Assembly: GCA_964496695.1 (NCBI GenBank)
Contig: CAZCBE010000023.1
Span: 4,555-68,554, forward strand
DNA length: 64,000 nt
Source: SXTU01 sp964496695
Lineage (GTDB): Bacteria > Verrucomicrobiota > Verrucomicrobiia > Limisphaerales > SXTU01
Direction of reading: 5' to 3'
Numbering within the stretch: the stretch's first letter is position 1; each line of letters begins with the position of its first letter. Below are positions 1-9,681 of this stretch, piece after piece. The notes under the pieces are model-generated. The model ran no database searches. It was not told where the DNA came from and saw only the letters and a list, made by a program, of their open reading frames with translations. Position numbers and translations under genes: made by a program.

Positions 1-3000
1 ATTTCCAATCAGGAACTGGTGGCCCGAGTGCGCTCCCAACTGCGGCAGCGCGAACTCACGGTGCAGTTGCGGGCCAGCGAGGCCCAGTATCGCCGGCTGT
101 TTGAGGCGGCGAAGGACGGCATCCTCATCCTCAATGCCGAGACGGGGATGATCGAGGACGTGAATCCCTTCTTGACCGAACTGCTGGGCTTCACGCGGGC
201 AGAGGTGCTGCAAAGGAAGGTCTGGGAGCTGGGCTGCTTCAAGCATCTGATCGCCAACCAGGAGAAGTTCGCGGAGTTGCAGCGGGTCGGCTATGCCCGC
301 TATGAAGATCTGCCGCTGGAGACTGCGGAGGGCCGTAAAGTGGACGTGGAGTTTGTCAGCAATGTCTATGAAGTGAACGGCGCGAAGGTGGTCCAGTGCA
401 ACATCCGCAACATCACCGAGCGCAAGCGGTCGGAGGAGGAGCTGCGCTGGAAAACCGCGCTGCTGGAGGCCGAGGTGGACGCGACGCTCGACGGCATTCT
501 GGTGGTGGACTCGCAGGGAAAGAAGATTCTCCAGAACCAGCGCATGATTGATTTATGGAAGCTTCCTCCCGCGATCGCCACTGACTCGGACGACGCGAAC
601 GCGCTTGATCACGCGTTCAGCCAGGCCCGGAACCCCGAGGCGTTCCTGGCCAAGGTGCGTCACCTTTACGCACATCCCGATGAGGTCAGCGAGGATGAAA
701 TCGAACTCAAGGACGGCACAGTGCTGGACCGCTACTCCTCGCCCGTGCGGGGCAAGGACGGCCAGCACTACGGTCGCATCTGGGCGTTTCGAGACATCAC
801 GCAGCGGAAGCAGGCGGAGCAGGCGCTGCGGGCCAGCGAGGAGAAATACAAGGGCCTCTTCGAGAAGACGCGGGACGCCATCATGACCCTGGGGCCGCCG
901 GACTGGCGGTTCACCTCCGGCAATCCTGCCGCCGTGCAGTTGTTTGGGGCGAAGGACGAGGCAGAGTTTGTCGCCCACGGGCCGGCGGACGCCTCTCCCG
1001 CGCGGCAGCCGGATGGGGCCTCCTCCGCCGAGAAAGCCGGCCGGATGATCGCGAAGGCCATGCGCGATGGCTCGCATTTCTTCGAGTGGACCCACCGTCG
1101 GTTAGGCGGCGTGGAGTTTCTCGCCGACGTGCTGCTGACCCGCGTGGTGCTCGGGGACGGGACGAAGATGCTCCATGCCACCGTCCGCGACATCACCGAG
1201 CGCAAGCAGGCGGAGCAGGCGTTGCGTGAGAAAGAGCACCTGCTGTCGGAATCGCAGCGGCTCGGGCATGTCGGAAGCTGGTTCCTCGACGCGGCCGGGG
1301 CGATGGCCTGGTCGGAGGAGATGTATCATATTTACGGGGTTTCGCCGGCCACGTTCACTCCGAGTGCTGAGGCTTTGCTCCAGTTGATGCATCCGGACGA
1401 CCGTTCGGCGATGCAGGCCTGGATCAGCGCCTGCGCGGCGGGAGCCAAACCCGGCAATTTGGAATTTCGCATCACCCAGCCCGACGGCACGGTCCGTTAT
1501 ATCATGGGCCGCGGCGAGGTGGTCCATGATGCGGCGAACAACTTTCTCCACATGGCCGGCACCGCGCAGGACATCACGCGCGACAAGCTGGCGCAGGCGG
1601 AGCGGATGCGGCTGACGCGGCAGATGGAACTGCTGCTGGAATCCACCGACCAGGGCATCAACGGCATGGACCTGGCGGGCCGCTGCACCTTCATCAACCG
1701 GGCCGGGGCCGAGATGTTTCGCTGCACGCCAGCGGAGGCGCTCGGACAGGACATGCATGCCATGGTGCATCACCACAAGGCGGACGGCTCGCCCTACCCG
1801 GCGGCGGAGTGCCCGACGCTGGACGTCTTCCGCCGCGACCAGAGCTGCCATCTGGACACGGAAGTCTTCTGGCGGCGGGACGGGACTTCCTTCCCGGTGG
1901 ACTATTCCTCCCACCCCATCCGGGAGGATGGCGTCATCGCCGGCGCGGTGGTCACGTTCAACGACATCACTGAGAAGAAAAAACTCGCGGCGGAGTTCCT
2001 GCGCAGCCAGCGCATGGAGGGCATCGGCGCGCTGGCCGGCGGCATCGCCCACGACCTGAACAACGCGCTCGCGCCCATTCTCATGAGTGTCGAGATCCTA
2101 AAGCTGACCAACACGGACCCCGAGAAATGCCGTATCCTCGACACGATCTACGACTGCGCGCGGCGCGGCGCGAACATGGTCAAGCAGATCCTGACCTTCG
2201 CCCGCGGCACCGAAGGCGAGCGCGGCGTGGTCCAGCCCCGGCATCTCGTCCAGGAGATGATTGACATGACCCGCCACACCTTTCCCAAGGCCATTCAAAT
2301 CCGCACTGCCGTCGCTCCGAACATCTGGACGCTGCTGGGCAACCCGACCCAACTGCACCAGATCCTCCTGAACCTCTGCGTCAACGCCCGTGACGCCATG
2401 CCCGCCGGCGGCACCCTCACGCTGGCCGCCGAGAACGTCCTTCTGGATGCCACGGGGGCCGAAGTGTCTCCCGATGCCAAGCCCGGACCGTATGTGGCCC
2501 TGACCGTGAAGGACACCGGCACGGGGATGACGCCGGAGGTGCGGGCCCGGCTCTTCGAGGCGTTCTTCACCACCAAGGCCCCGGGCAAGGGCACCGGCCT
2601 GGGCCTCACCACGGTGCACAACATCGCCAAGGAACACGGCGGGTTCCTCACCGTGGACAGCGAGGTGGGCCGGGGCAGCACGTTCAAAGTCTTTCTCCCC
2701 GCCCAGCCGGATGCGGTGGCCGCAGCCGCCCCCACCGAACGGCCCGCGCTGCCGATGGGCAATGGCGAACTCATCCTCGTGGTGGACGACGAGGCCGTCA
2801 TCCGCAGCATCGCGCAGCAGACGCTGGAGGCCTATGGCTACCGGGTTGTGACGGCGGAAGACGGTGCACAAGCTGTCGGGGTGTGCGCAGCATCTGACCG
2901 GGCTCCAACTGCTCATCACGGACATGGACATGCCCGTCATGGACGGCCGGGCGAGCATCCGCGCGATCCGGTCCCTGCTGCCCCGGCTGCCGGTCATCGT

Positions 3001-3145
3001 CGCCAGCGGGTCAGGTTCCGACGCCCCGTCGGATGCCCGTGCCGTGAAGGAACTCAATGGGCAGGCCTTTCTCCGCAAGCCTTACAGTGCGGACGATCTG
3101 ATCCGCATGGTGCATGCGGTGCTGCACCAGGCGGCTTCAGCCTAG
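1..3145 (+). CDS. Multi-PAS hybrid sensor histidine kinase (5' end outside window, frameshifted receiver)
   Basis: Autophosphorylating sensor kinase that would pass phosphate to its own C-terminal receiver. The frame is open from base 1 and the first residues (ELVARVRSQLRQ) look like the end of an upstream receiver plus linker, so the gene begins before the window. Counting from codon 19, five PAS modules follow at about 23-137, 145-267, 272-400, 405-530 and 535-655. A HisKA segment carries GGIAHDLNN with the phospho-His codon at 2050. The HATPase has the N box (LNLCVNARDAM), DTGTGM and GTGLGL. A receiver starts with LVVDDE but loses its frame near 2878-2881, a run of four G. Reading three G restores the second half (LLITDMDMPVMDG, then the Lys of RKPYS) and a stop at 3145; unrepaired, the frame runs on to 3180. 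No membrane segments are seen, so it is probably cytosolic. The cue is unknown. Confidence 0.85.
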
Positions 3146-3203
3146 GCAGCGTTTTACCGTGGTGCGGTTGCTCTCGGTGACCAAACTTCGCGAGCACTGG
3201 CTT

Positions 3204-3221
3204 GGGGTGAAGACCCCATGG
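3204..3221. repeat. Dispersed palindrome, copy A
   Basis: GGGGTGAAGACCCCATGG lies in the 188-bp spacer between the two kinase genes. It is one of six near-identical copies in the window (others at 9637, 11709, 12718, 15909 and 19013). The 14-bp core GGGGTGAAGACCCC is an imperfect palindrome. All copies are intergenic. Confidence 0.75.
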
Positions 3222-3333
3222 CGTATCAGGCACTGAGCAGGCGAAGCTTAAGCAGCCACCTCAGCGGCATGAACCGGAACCGCCCGGGACCAGCATGGTC
3301 TGATGCTGAGCAGGCTGGCATGGGCCCGGGCCG

Positions 3334-6300
3334 ATGATCGTTCACGCACAGGACTCTATGCCGTCAAAGACCGCCTTGGATACCGCCGCCGTCGAGACCG
3401 TCACCGAGGTCCGGCGGCAGGCAGCGCTGTTGAAAACGGGCGCCTTGCAGGACGCCATCTTCAACAGCGCGAACTTCTCCAGCATCGCGACTGATGAGGC
3501 GGGGGTCATTCAGATCTTCAATGTCGGGGCCGAGCGCATGTTGGGCTATGCCTCCGCCGACGTGGTGAACCGCGTCACGCCCGCGGAGATCTCCGATCCG
3601 CAGGAAGTGATTGCCCGCGCGCAGGCGCTGAGCGAGGAGCTGGGGTCCACGATTGCCCCGGGGTTCGAGGCGCTGGTGTTCAAGGCCTCGCGCGGCATCG
3701 AGGACATTTACGAGCTGACCTACATCCGCAAGGACGGCAGCCGTTTCCCGGCGGTCGTGTCCGTCACCGCGCTGCGCGATGCGGATGGCGGCATCCTCGG
3801 CTATCTCCTGATCGGCACCGACAACACCGCGCGCAAACGGGCGGAAGAGGCGCTGGCGAAAGCCGGGGCGTTGCAAAGCGCCATCTTCAACAGCGCCAAC
3901 TTCTCGAGCATCGCCACCGATGCCAAGGGTGTGATCCAGATCTTCAATGTCGGAGCGGAGCGGATGCTGGGCTACACCGCCGCGGAAGTGCTGAACAAGA
4001 TCACCCCGGCCGAGATCTCCGATCCGCAGGAAGTGGTGGCGCGGGCCAAGACGTTGAGCGCGGAACTGGGCACCACAATTGCCCCGGGGTTTGAGGCGCT
4101 GGTGTTCAAGGCTTCGCGCGGCATAGAGGACATTTACGAACTGACCTACATCCGCAAGGACGGCAGCCGCTTCCCGGCGGTCGTGTCCGTCACCGCGCTG
4201 CGTGATGTCCACGATCACGGCGGCATCATTGGCTATCTGCTGATCGGCACGGACAACACCGCGCGCCAGCAGGTGGAGGAGGAGCGGAAGAAGCTGGATC
4301 AGCGCGTGCGCGACCAGCAGTTCTACACGCGCTCGCTCATCGAATCGAACATTGATGCCCTGATGACGACCGACCCGCTCGGCATCATCACCGATGTCAA
4401 CAAGCAGATGGAGGCGCTCACCGGCTGCACGCGGGATGAGCTGATCGGCGCGCCGTTCAAGGACTGCTTCACGGATCCCGAGCGGGCCGAGGCGGGCATC
4501 CGGCGGGTGCTGGGTGAAAAGAAGGTCACCGACTACGAACTCACTGCGCGCGCCCGGGACGGCAAGGAGACCGTGGTGTCCTACAACGCCACCACCTTCT
4601 ATGACCGCGAACGCCGGCTGCAGGGTGTGTTCGCCGCCGCGCGGGATGTGACCGAGCGGAAGCGCTTCGAGCAGTCCCTCCAGGAGGCCAACCGCATGAA
4701 GAGCGAGTTCCTGGCGAAGATGAGCACGCACGAGCAGCTCCGCCAGTTGCTGGCGCACAGCCCGGCGGTGATTTACACGCTCAAGCTGGCCGGGCCCGAA
4801 TCGTTTCCGCAGGTCGTCAGCGACAACATCACACTCGTGCTCGGCTTTTCCCTCGCGGAAACCGCCGAGCCATCGTGGTGGCTGGAAAACCTGCATCCCG
4901 AGGACCGTTCGCGGGTGCTGGCCGTAGTCGCGAACGGCCTCAAGGGGGACGGCTACTCGGCTGAATACCGCATCCGCCACAAGGACGGCACGTTCCGCTG
5001 GGTGGAGGACAACAGCCGCGTGGTGCGGGACGCCACCGGGCTGCCCAAGGAAATCGTCGGCGTATGGACCGAGATCACCGAACGCAAACGGGCCGAGGAG
5101 TCGCTGCGGCAGGCCGAGGCGAAGTTCCGCTCGATCTTTGACAACGCCGTCGAGGGCATTTCCCAGGCCACGCCCGAAGGGCATCTCATCACCGCCAACC
5201 CGGCGCTGGCCCGGATGCTCGGGTTTGAATCCGTGGAGAACCTGCTGGCCAGCTCGCCGTCCCTGGGCCGGGACGTTTACGTGAACCCGGACGACCGGAC
5301 GACGTTCCTCCGGCTGACCGAGGAGAACGAGGTCAGCAATGGTTTCCAGTGCCAGTTCAAACGGCAGGACGGCCAGACGATCTGGGTTTCGCTCAACGGC
5401 CGCACGGCGCGGGATGCGAACGGGGTGGTGCAGTTCTACGACATCACCTGCGAAGACATCACGGAGGACCGAAAGCTGGAGGAGCAGTTCCGGCAGTCAC
5501 AGAAGATGGAGGCCGTCGGCCAGCTCGCCGGGGGCATCGCGCACGATTTCAACAACATCCTCGGTGCGATCATCGGCAACACGGAACTGGCCAAGGCGGA
5601 TGCGCAGCTCAGCCCGGGCACGGCCGACTGCCTCGATGCGATCATGAAGGCGAGCGAGCGGGCGTCCGATCTGGTGCGGCAGATTCTCGCCTTCAGCCGC
5701 CGGCAGGAACAGGCGCGCCAGCCGATGCAGTTGCAGATCGTCGTGCGGGAAGCGCTCAAGCTGCTGCGCGCCACGGTGCCCACGACCATCGAGCTTAAGA
5801 TTCACCTCGCGAACAGCCCGACCGTGCTGGCCGATCCTTCGCAGATTCACCAAGTGGTCATGAATCTCTGCACCAACGCCGCGCACGCCCTGCGCGGCCG
5901 GCCGGGCGTCCTCAAGGTTGAGCTGGCCGAGGTGGAAGTGGATGCCGACTTCGCGCAAACCCATGCCGACCTGGCCCCCGGGCAATACGTGCGGCTGACG
6001 GTGGCGGACAACGGCTGCGGCATGGACCGCGTCACGCAGGAGCGCATCTTCGAACCGTTCTTCACCACCAAGCCGCCGGGCGAGGGGACCGGCCTCGGTC
6101 TCTCCGTGGTGCATGGCATCATGAAGAGCCACGATGGCGGCGTCACCGTTTACAGCCAGCCGGGCGAAGGCACCACGTTCCACCTCTACTTCCCGGTCCT
6201 GGATGCGGCCACCGCCCCGGCGGTTGTGCTGCGCCCAGTGCCACGGGGGCAGGGCGAGCACATTCTGTTTGTGGATGACGAACTCGCGCTGGTGCTGCTC

Positions 6301-6630
6301 GGTCGCAAGGTCCTCGAAGGGCTGGGCTATCAGGTGACGACGAAGACCAGCGCGCTGGCCGCCTTCGCCACCGTGCGCGACCATCCCAGCCACTTCGACC
6401 TCGTCATCACCGACCTGACCATGCCGGACATGAACGGGGCCGATCTGACCCGCAAGCTGCACGCGACCTGGCCGCAGCTACCCGTCATCCTCACCACCGG
6501 CTACAGCGCGACGCTGACCCAGGCGGGGGCGCATGAAATGGGCTTCCGCGAACTGCTGCTCAAACCGAACACCGGCCGGACCCTCGGCGAGGCCGTGCAT
6601 CGCGTGCTGGCGGGAATTCGCGTGGCCTGA
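3334..6630 (+). CDS. Multi-PAS hybrid sensor histidine kinase with duplicated PAS module
   Basis: Predicted 1098-residue soluble hybrid kinase. The first two PAS modules (about residues 41-180 and 183-320) are near-identical tandem copies offset by 426 bp. Three more PAS modules follow (about 330-450, 470-590 and 595-710). HisKA has GGIAHDFNN with phospho-His at residue 737 (codon 5542). HATPase carries LCTNAAHAL, DNGCGM and GTGLGL. The C-terminal receiver has FVDDE, acceptor Asp1027 in VITDLTMP and LLKPN. Between the third and fourth PAS modules the string RMKSEFLAKMS resembles the start of a second HisKA domain that lacks its His box. Start taken at 3334; ATG 3358 is equally plausible and neither has a clear ribosome-binding site. 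A receiver protein follows six bases downstream and may share the phosphorelay. Confidence 0.9.
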   Translation: MIVHAQDSMPSKTALDTAAVETVTEVRRQAALLKTGALQDAIFNSANFSSIATDEAGVIQIFNVGAERMLGYASADVVNRVTPAEISDPQEVIARAQALSEELGSTIAPGFEALVFKASRGIEDIYELTYIRKDGSRFPAVVSVTALRDADGGILGYLLIGTDNTARKRAEEALAKAGALQSAIFNSANFSSIATDAKGVIQIFNVGAERMLGYTAAEVLNKITPAEISDPQEVVARAKTLSAELGTTIAPGFEALVFKASRGIEDIYELTYIRKDGSRFPAVVSVTALRDVHDHGGIIGYLLIGTDNTARQQVEEERKKLDQRVRDQQFYTRSLIESNIDALMTTDPLGIITDVNKQMEALTGCTRDELIGAPFKDCFTDPERAEAGIRRVLGEKKVTDYELTARARDGKETVVSYNATTFYDRERRLQGVFAAARDVTERKRFEQSLQEANRMKSEFLAKMSTHEQLRQLLAHSPAVIYTLKLAGPESFPQVVSDNITLVLGFSLAETAEPSWWLENLHPEDRSRVLAVVANGLKGDGYSAEYRIRHKDGTFRWVEDNSRVVRDATGLPKEIVGVWTEITERKRAEESLRQAEAKFRSIFDNAVEGISQATPEGHLITANPALARMLGFESVENLLASSPSLGRDVYVNPDDRTTFLRLTEENEVSNGFQCQFKRQDGQTIWVSLNGRTARDANGVVQFYDITCEDITEDRKLEEQFRQSQKMEAVGQLAGGIAHDFNNILGAIIGNTELAKADAQLSPGTADCLDAIMKASERASDLVRQILAFSRRQEQARQPMQLQIVVREALKLLRATVPTTIELKIHLANSPTVLADPSQIHQVVMNLCTNAAHALRGRPGVLKVELAEVEVDADFAQTHADLAPGQYVRLTVADNGCGMDRVTQERIFEPFFTTKPPGEGTGLGLSVVHGIMKSHDGGVTVYSQPGEGTTFHLYFPVLDAATAPAVVLRPVPRGQGEHILFVDDELALVLLGRKVLEGLGYQVTTKTSALAAFATVRDHPSHFDLVITDLTMPDMNGADLTRKLHATWPQLPVILTTGYSATLTQAGAHEMGFRELLLKPNTGRTLGEAVHRVLAGIRVA

Positions 6631-6636
6631 CCCGCT

Positions 6637-7008
6637 ATGAAAACCATCCTGCTCGTTGACGATGACGAACCTTTCGCCGTCATGATCCACAAGACCCTCA
6701 CGCTGCTCGGCTATGCCGTGATTCGCGCCCGTAATGGGAATGAGGCCCTGCAACTCTACAGCCCGCAGACCGTGGACCTCGTGCTGACCGACTTGATCAT
6801 GCCTGACAAGGAGGGGCTGGAACTCATCACCGAACTGCGCCGGGCGCATCCCACCGTGAAGATCATCGCCATGTCCGGCGGCGGGCGGAACACGCCGGAA
6901 GAGTATCTGCCCATCGCCCGGCTCTTCGGCGCGATGACGACCCTGGCCAAACCGTTCCATCAGGACGAGCTGGCCAAGGCGCTTCGGGAGGGTCTCGCTG
7001 CGGCCTGA
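6637..7008 (+). CDS. Single-domain response regulator (CheY-like)
   Basis: A 123-residue stand-alone receiver. It has the acidic cluster DDD at 8-10, phospho-acceptor Asp52 in LTDLIMPD, Ser80 at the switch position and Lys105 in LAKPF, so all catalytic positions are present. There is no output domain, so it acts as a phosphate shuttle or by protein-protein contact. It starts six bases after the upstream hybrid kinase and is almost certainly cotranscribed, which suggests that kinase as its partner. Its C-terminal receiver and this one could form a branched or serial relay; this is inference. Confidence 0.9.
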   Translation: MKTILLVDDDEPFAVMIHKTLTLLGYAVIRARNGNEALQLYSPQTVDLVLTDLIMPDKEGLELITELRRAHPTVKIIAMSGGGRNTPEEYLPIARLFGAMTTLAKPFHQDELAKALREGLAAA

Positions 7009-7120
7009 GAGCCTGGGTCATCGCGGTGGCTCGGCCTGGCGTAACTTTAAGTGCGCTGCGTTGATAGACCAGGAACCTGCGCGGTCCCTGGCATTCTGCC
7101 TGCCCCGGTTCAGTGCCGGT

Positions 7121-8698
7121 TCACTTCTTCCGTTCCTTGTGGTCCTGGATCAGGATGCTGAGCACCAGCCAGAACCCGCCGGCCGCCGCCGCCACAAAAC
7201 AGAGGATCGCCAGCCCGGGGTAGCCGAAGAGGCGGAAGCTGGACTCCACCTGCATCAGGATCGAAGCGCCCATGATCAGCGCGGCGAGGATGATTCCGGT
7301 GGTGATGCGGTTCGCGATCTTCTGGAACCCTTCCATGATCATCTTCGCGTCCACGGCCTTGACCTTGATCTCGAACTCACGGTTCGTGATCGCGTCCATG
7401 ATCTGGTTCAGCCGGCTGGGCAGTCCGCCGACGAAGTCCTTCATGTCCAGCAACGAATTGAGCAGGCTGCCCTGCGTGGCGTGCTTGCGCATGCGCTGGG
7501 ACATGAGCTTGCCCACGTTGCGGCGGATGGAGGCGTTCGGATCAAACGCGGGATCGAGGATCTTCCCGACCTCATCCAGTTGCAGCAGGGTCTTGCCCAG
7601 CAGCGTCAGCTCGCTGGGGACGAAGAGGCCGTTGTCCGCCGCGTTCTTGCTCACCTCCAGCAGGGACCGGCCCACGTTCATCTGCTGCAGGCCTTGATCC
7701 TGGTTCGCCGCCATGAGCTGGCTGATGCGGCGGCGGAACTCCATCCGGTCGAACTCCTCCGTGGTCTGGCTGATGCGGATCACGAGGTCCACGGCCTCGT
7801 CGCTGTTGCCCTCGCTGATCGCCACCAGCAGCTTCAGCAGGCTCTCCTGCATCGCCGGCGTCGTATGGCCGACCATGCCCAGGTCGAGCAGGGCGATGTG
7901 CCCGTCGTCGGTGAGGAAGACGTTGCCCGGATGCGGATCGGCATGGAAGAGGCCGTCCACCAGCACCTGCTTCAAGTAGGCCTTGAACAGCTCCTCGGCC
8001 AGCGGTCCGCCGTTCATTTCCAGGCGGCCCAGGGGACCGATGGCCGTGATCTTCCGGCCCTGCACGTAATCCATGGTGAGCACCGCACGCGTGCTGTAGT
8101 CCGGCACCGGCTGCGGGATCTGGATCAGCGGGAACTCCTTCAGGTTCGCGCCCACCGCGATCAGGTTCTGCGCCTCGCGTTCGTAATTCAGCTCCTGCTG
8201 GATGGACACGCGAAACTCCTCCAGGATTTTCAGGAAGCGATGCCGCCGGCCCATTTCCGTGTGCGCGTCAAAGAAGGTGGCGATCTCCTCGAGCACTTCA
8301 AAATCGTCCGCGATCTGCTTGCGGATGTTGGGCCGCTGGACTTTCACCACCACGAGGCGTCCGTCACGCAACGCCGCCGAGTGGACCTGCCCCAGCGAGG
8401 CGGCAGCGATCGGCTCGGGATCGAAGCGGGAGAAGGCCTTGGAAATCCGCACGCCGAGTTCCGCCGCCACGATGTGCTCCACCTCGGCGAACGGAAACGG
8501 TTTGACCTTGTCCTGGAGGCGCGCGAGGGCCTTCAGGTAAGGCTCGGGCAGCAAGTCCGGCCGGCCGGAGAGCACCTGCCCCAGCTTGACGTAGGTGGGC
8601 CCCATCGCCTCCAGGTCGTCCGCCAGTTGATCGGGCGTCGCCTGGCTGGCCCCGGCGGCCTTGATCTGTTCGGGATCAACGTCCTTCTCGATGTCCAT
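7121..8698 (-). CDS. UbiB/ABC1 (ADCK) family atypical kinase
   Basis: The family supports ubiquinone or isoprenoid-lipid metabolism through an atypical ATP-binding kinase fold. From Met at 8698 the 525-residue product has the family KxGQ motif (YVKLGQ, Lys38), the Ala-rich loop (AAASLGQVH), the ATP Lys in VVVKVQRP, ADPHPGN, and LLDLGM in place of DFG. Two hydrophobic helices close the C-terminus (ITTGIILAALIMGASILMQ and a second). Homology continues upstream of 8698 in the same frame to an ATG at 8785 (MKFSAAHLKRYQEIALLL), but codon 19 of that longer frame is TAG (8729-8731), where Tyr is usual (LLLYKYGRSDL). Either a nonsense change forces initiation at 8698 or there is a base error. No ubiquinone genes lie nearby. 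Confidence 0.88.
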   Translation of the reverse strand: MDIEKDVDPEQIKAAGASQATPDQLADDLEAMGPTYVKLGQVLSGRPDLLPEPYLKALARLQDKVKPFPFAEVEHIVAAELGVRISKAFSRFDPEPIAAASLGQVHSAALRDGRLVVVKVQRPNIRKQIADDFEVLEEIATFFDAHTEMGRRHRFLKILEEFRVSIQQELNYEREAQNLIAVGANLKEFPLIQIPQPVPDYSTRAVLTMDYVQGRKITAIGPLGRLEMNGGPLAEELFKAYLKQVLVDGLFHADPHPGNVFLTDDGHIALLDLGMVGHTTPAMQESLLKLLVAISEGNSDEAVDLVIRISQTTEEFDRMEFRRRISQLMAANQDQGLQQMNVGRSLLEVSKNAADNGLFVPSELTLLGKTLLQLDEVGKILDPAFDPNASIRRNVGKLMSQRMRKHATQGSLLNSLLDMKDFVGGLPSRLNQIMDAITNREFEIKVKAVDAKMIMEGFQKIANRITTGIILAALIMGASILMQVESSFRLFGYPGLAILCFVAAAAGGFWLVLSILIQDHKERKK

Positions 8699-8812
8699 CT
8701 GCTGGACCAGGTCGGACCGGCCGTATTTCTACAGCAGGAGGGCAATTTCCTGATAGCGTTTGAGATGGGCGGCGGAGAATTTCATTTGAGCTCAACCCGC
8801 ATTCTAGAATCA

Positions 8813-9084
8813 AACCACGGATACACACGGATGGACACGGATGGCAGAAACACCGGCCCAGCAGTGGTTTTACGCGCACTCCGAAGCAGGCGGACGCTCA
8901 TGCGGAGGAGCGCGGCCTTCAGGCCGCAGAAACGGGAGCAAGTCAGGGGCGGTTCGGACGCGCTTTCCCAGCCGCAGCCTTCTGTGGCGTAAACGCCGCG
9001 CTCTGCTTGCCGCCGACGCGCCTCCGGCACGCTCGGCTTCAGCATCCGGGTTTTATCCGTGTGCATCGGTGTCCATCCGTGGTT
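8813..9084. repeat. Long inverted-repeat element (ACACGGAT type)
   Basis: The left arm 8813-8844 has repeated CACGGATRSACACGGATG units; the right arm 9055-9084 is its near reverse complement (ATCCGTGTGCATCGGTGTCC). The 210-bp interior holds smaller hairpins such as GCGGCCTTCAGGCCGC. There is no convincing coding frame. The same arm sequence recurs as a compact hairpin at 63074-63147. Confidence 0.7.
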
Positions 9085-9681
9085 GGAAAATTCTGGTTCC
9101 AAAGCGTCGCGTCAGAACGCCTGCCTCAGCGCGGAGCTTGGCGCGGAGCGGAGACGCGCGGCGTCTTGGCGCGGATCTCGGTGCGGCCGGCTGATCCGCG
9201 GGCGTCCCGGGCCAGCGGATATTCGCGGGGATCGGAGGGTCGCTTGTTGCTGGGTGCGGTTTTGGGCTGTTTGGCTGGGCTGGGGGTTTTCATAAGCATC
9301 GGGTGCCGCCGCTGGCTGGCTGGTATATTTTTGCAACGCCTGCTGATTCAAGCGTGACCGGTGCCCGCTTGCGGAACAGCCGGCCCAGAACGAGGACGAA
9401 GAAGGCTCCCCCGAGGCCGCCACCACGCTGGAGATACAGCAGGGAGTTGCCGCCGGCGGCAAACAGGGACTGGCAGAACAGGGCAATCATGGACGTTGAA
9501 AGAATGTCGCTCGCTGGTGTGCGCGAACGGCTGAACGGCGACCAAAACTATTGCGACCGCATCCGGGCCTGGTCGCAAATCGTGAGCGGCTTTTCCTCTC
9601 ACGCCGCCCGCACGGTAGGCGGGGCTGGGTCGCCCGGACCATGGGGTGTAACCCGGTCCGTTGCGCTGCCAGTCCCGCTGG
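9085..9681. other. Intergenic region, no supported gene
   Basis: About 600 bp between the UbiB gene and the haemoglobin-like gene. Short open frames exist on both strands, but none shows a recognisable family or consistent start. One minus-strand frame near 9290-9490 has a hydrophobic stretch and could be a remnant of a small membrane protein; this is weak. The only clear structure is a palindrome copy at 9637-9660. Confidence 0.5.
9637..9660. repeat. Dispersed palindrome, copy B (variant)
   Basis: CGGACCATGGGGTGTAACCCGG is a shortened variant of the CCATGGGGTGTTGACCCC family. It lies directly downstream of the haemoglobin-like gene (stop at 9682). Flanking CGGACC/GGTCCG extends the stem, so the transcript could fold here as a terminator-like hairpin. 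Confidence 0.6.

Noticed and set aside
3364..5184. 606-codon minus-strand frame opposite the second kinase
   Set aside because: Antisense of repeated PAS modules, with no domain of its own.
7061..8992. Long plus-strand open frame opposite the UbiB gene
   Set aside because: Translation is His/Gln/Leu/Arg-rich antisense of a well-conserved kinase; no homology or start signal.
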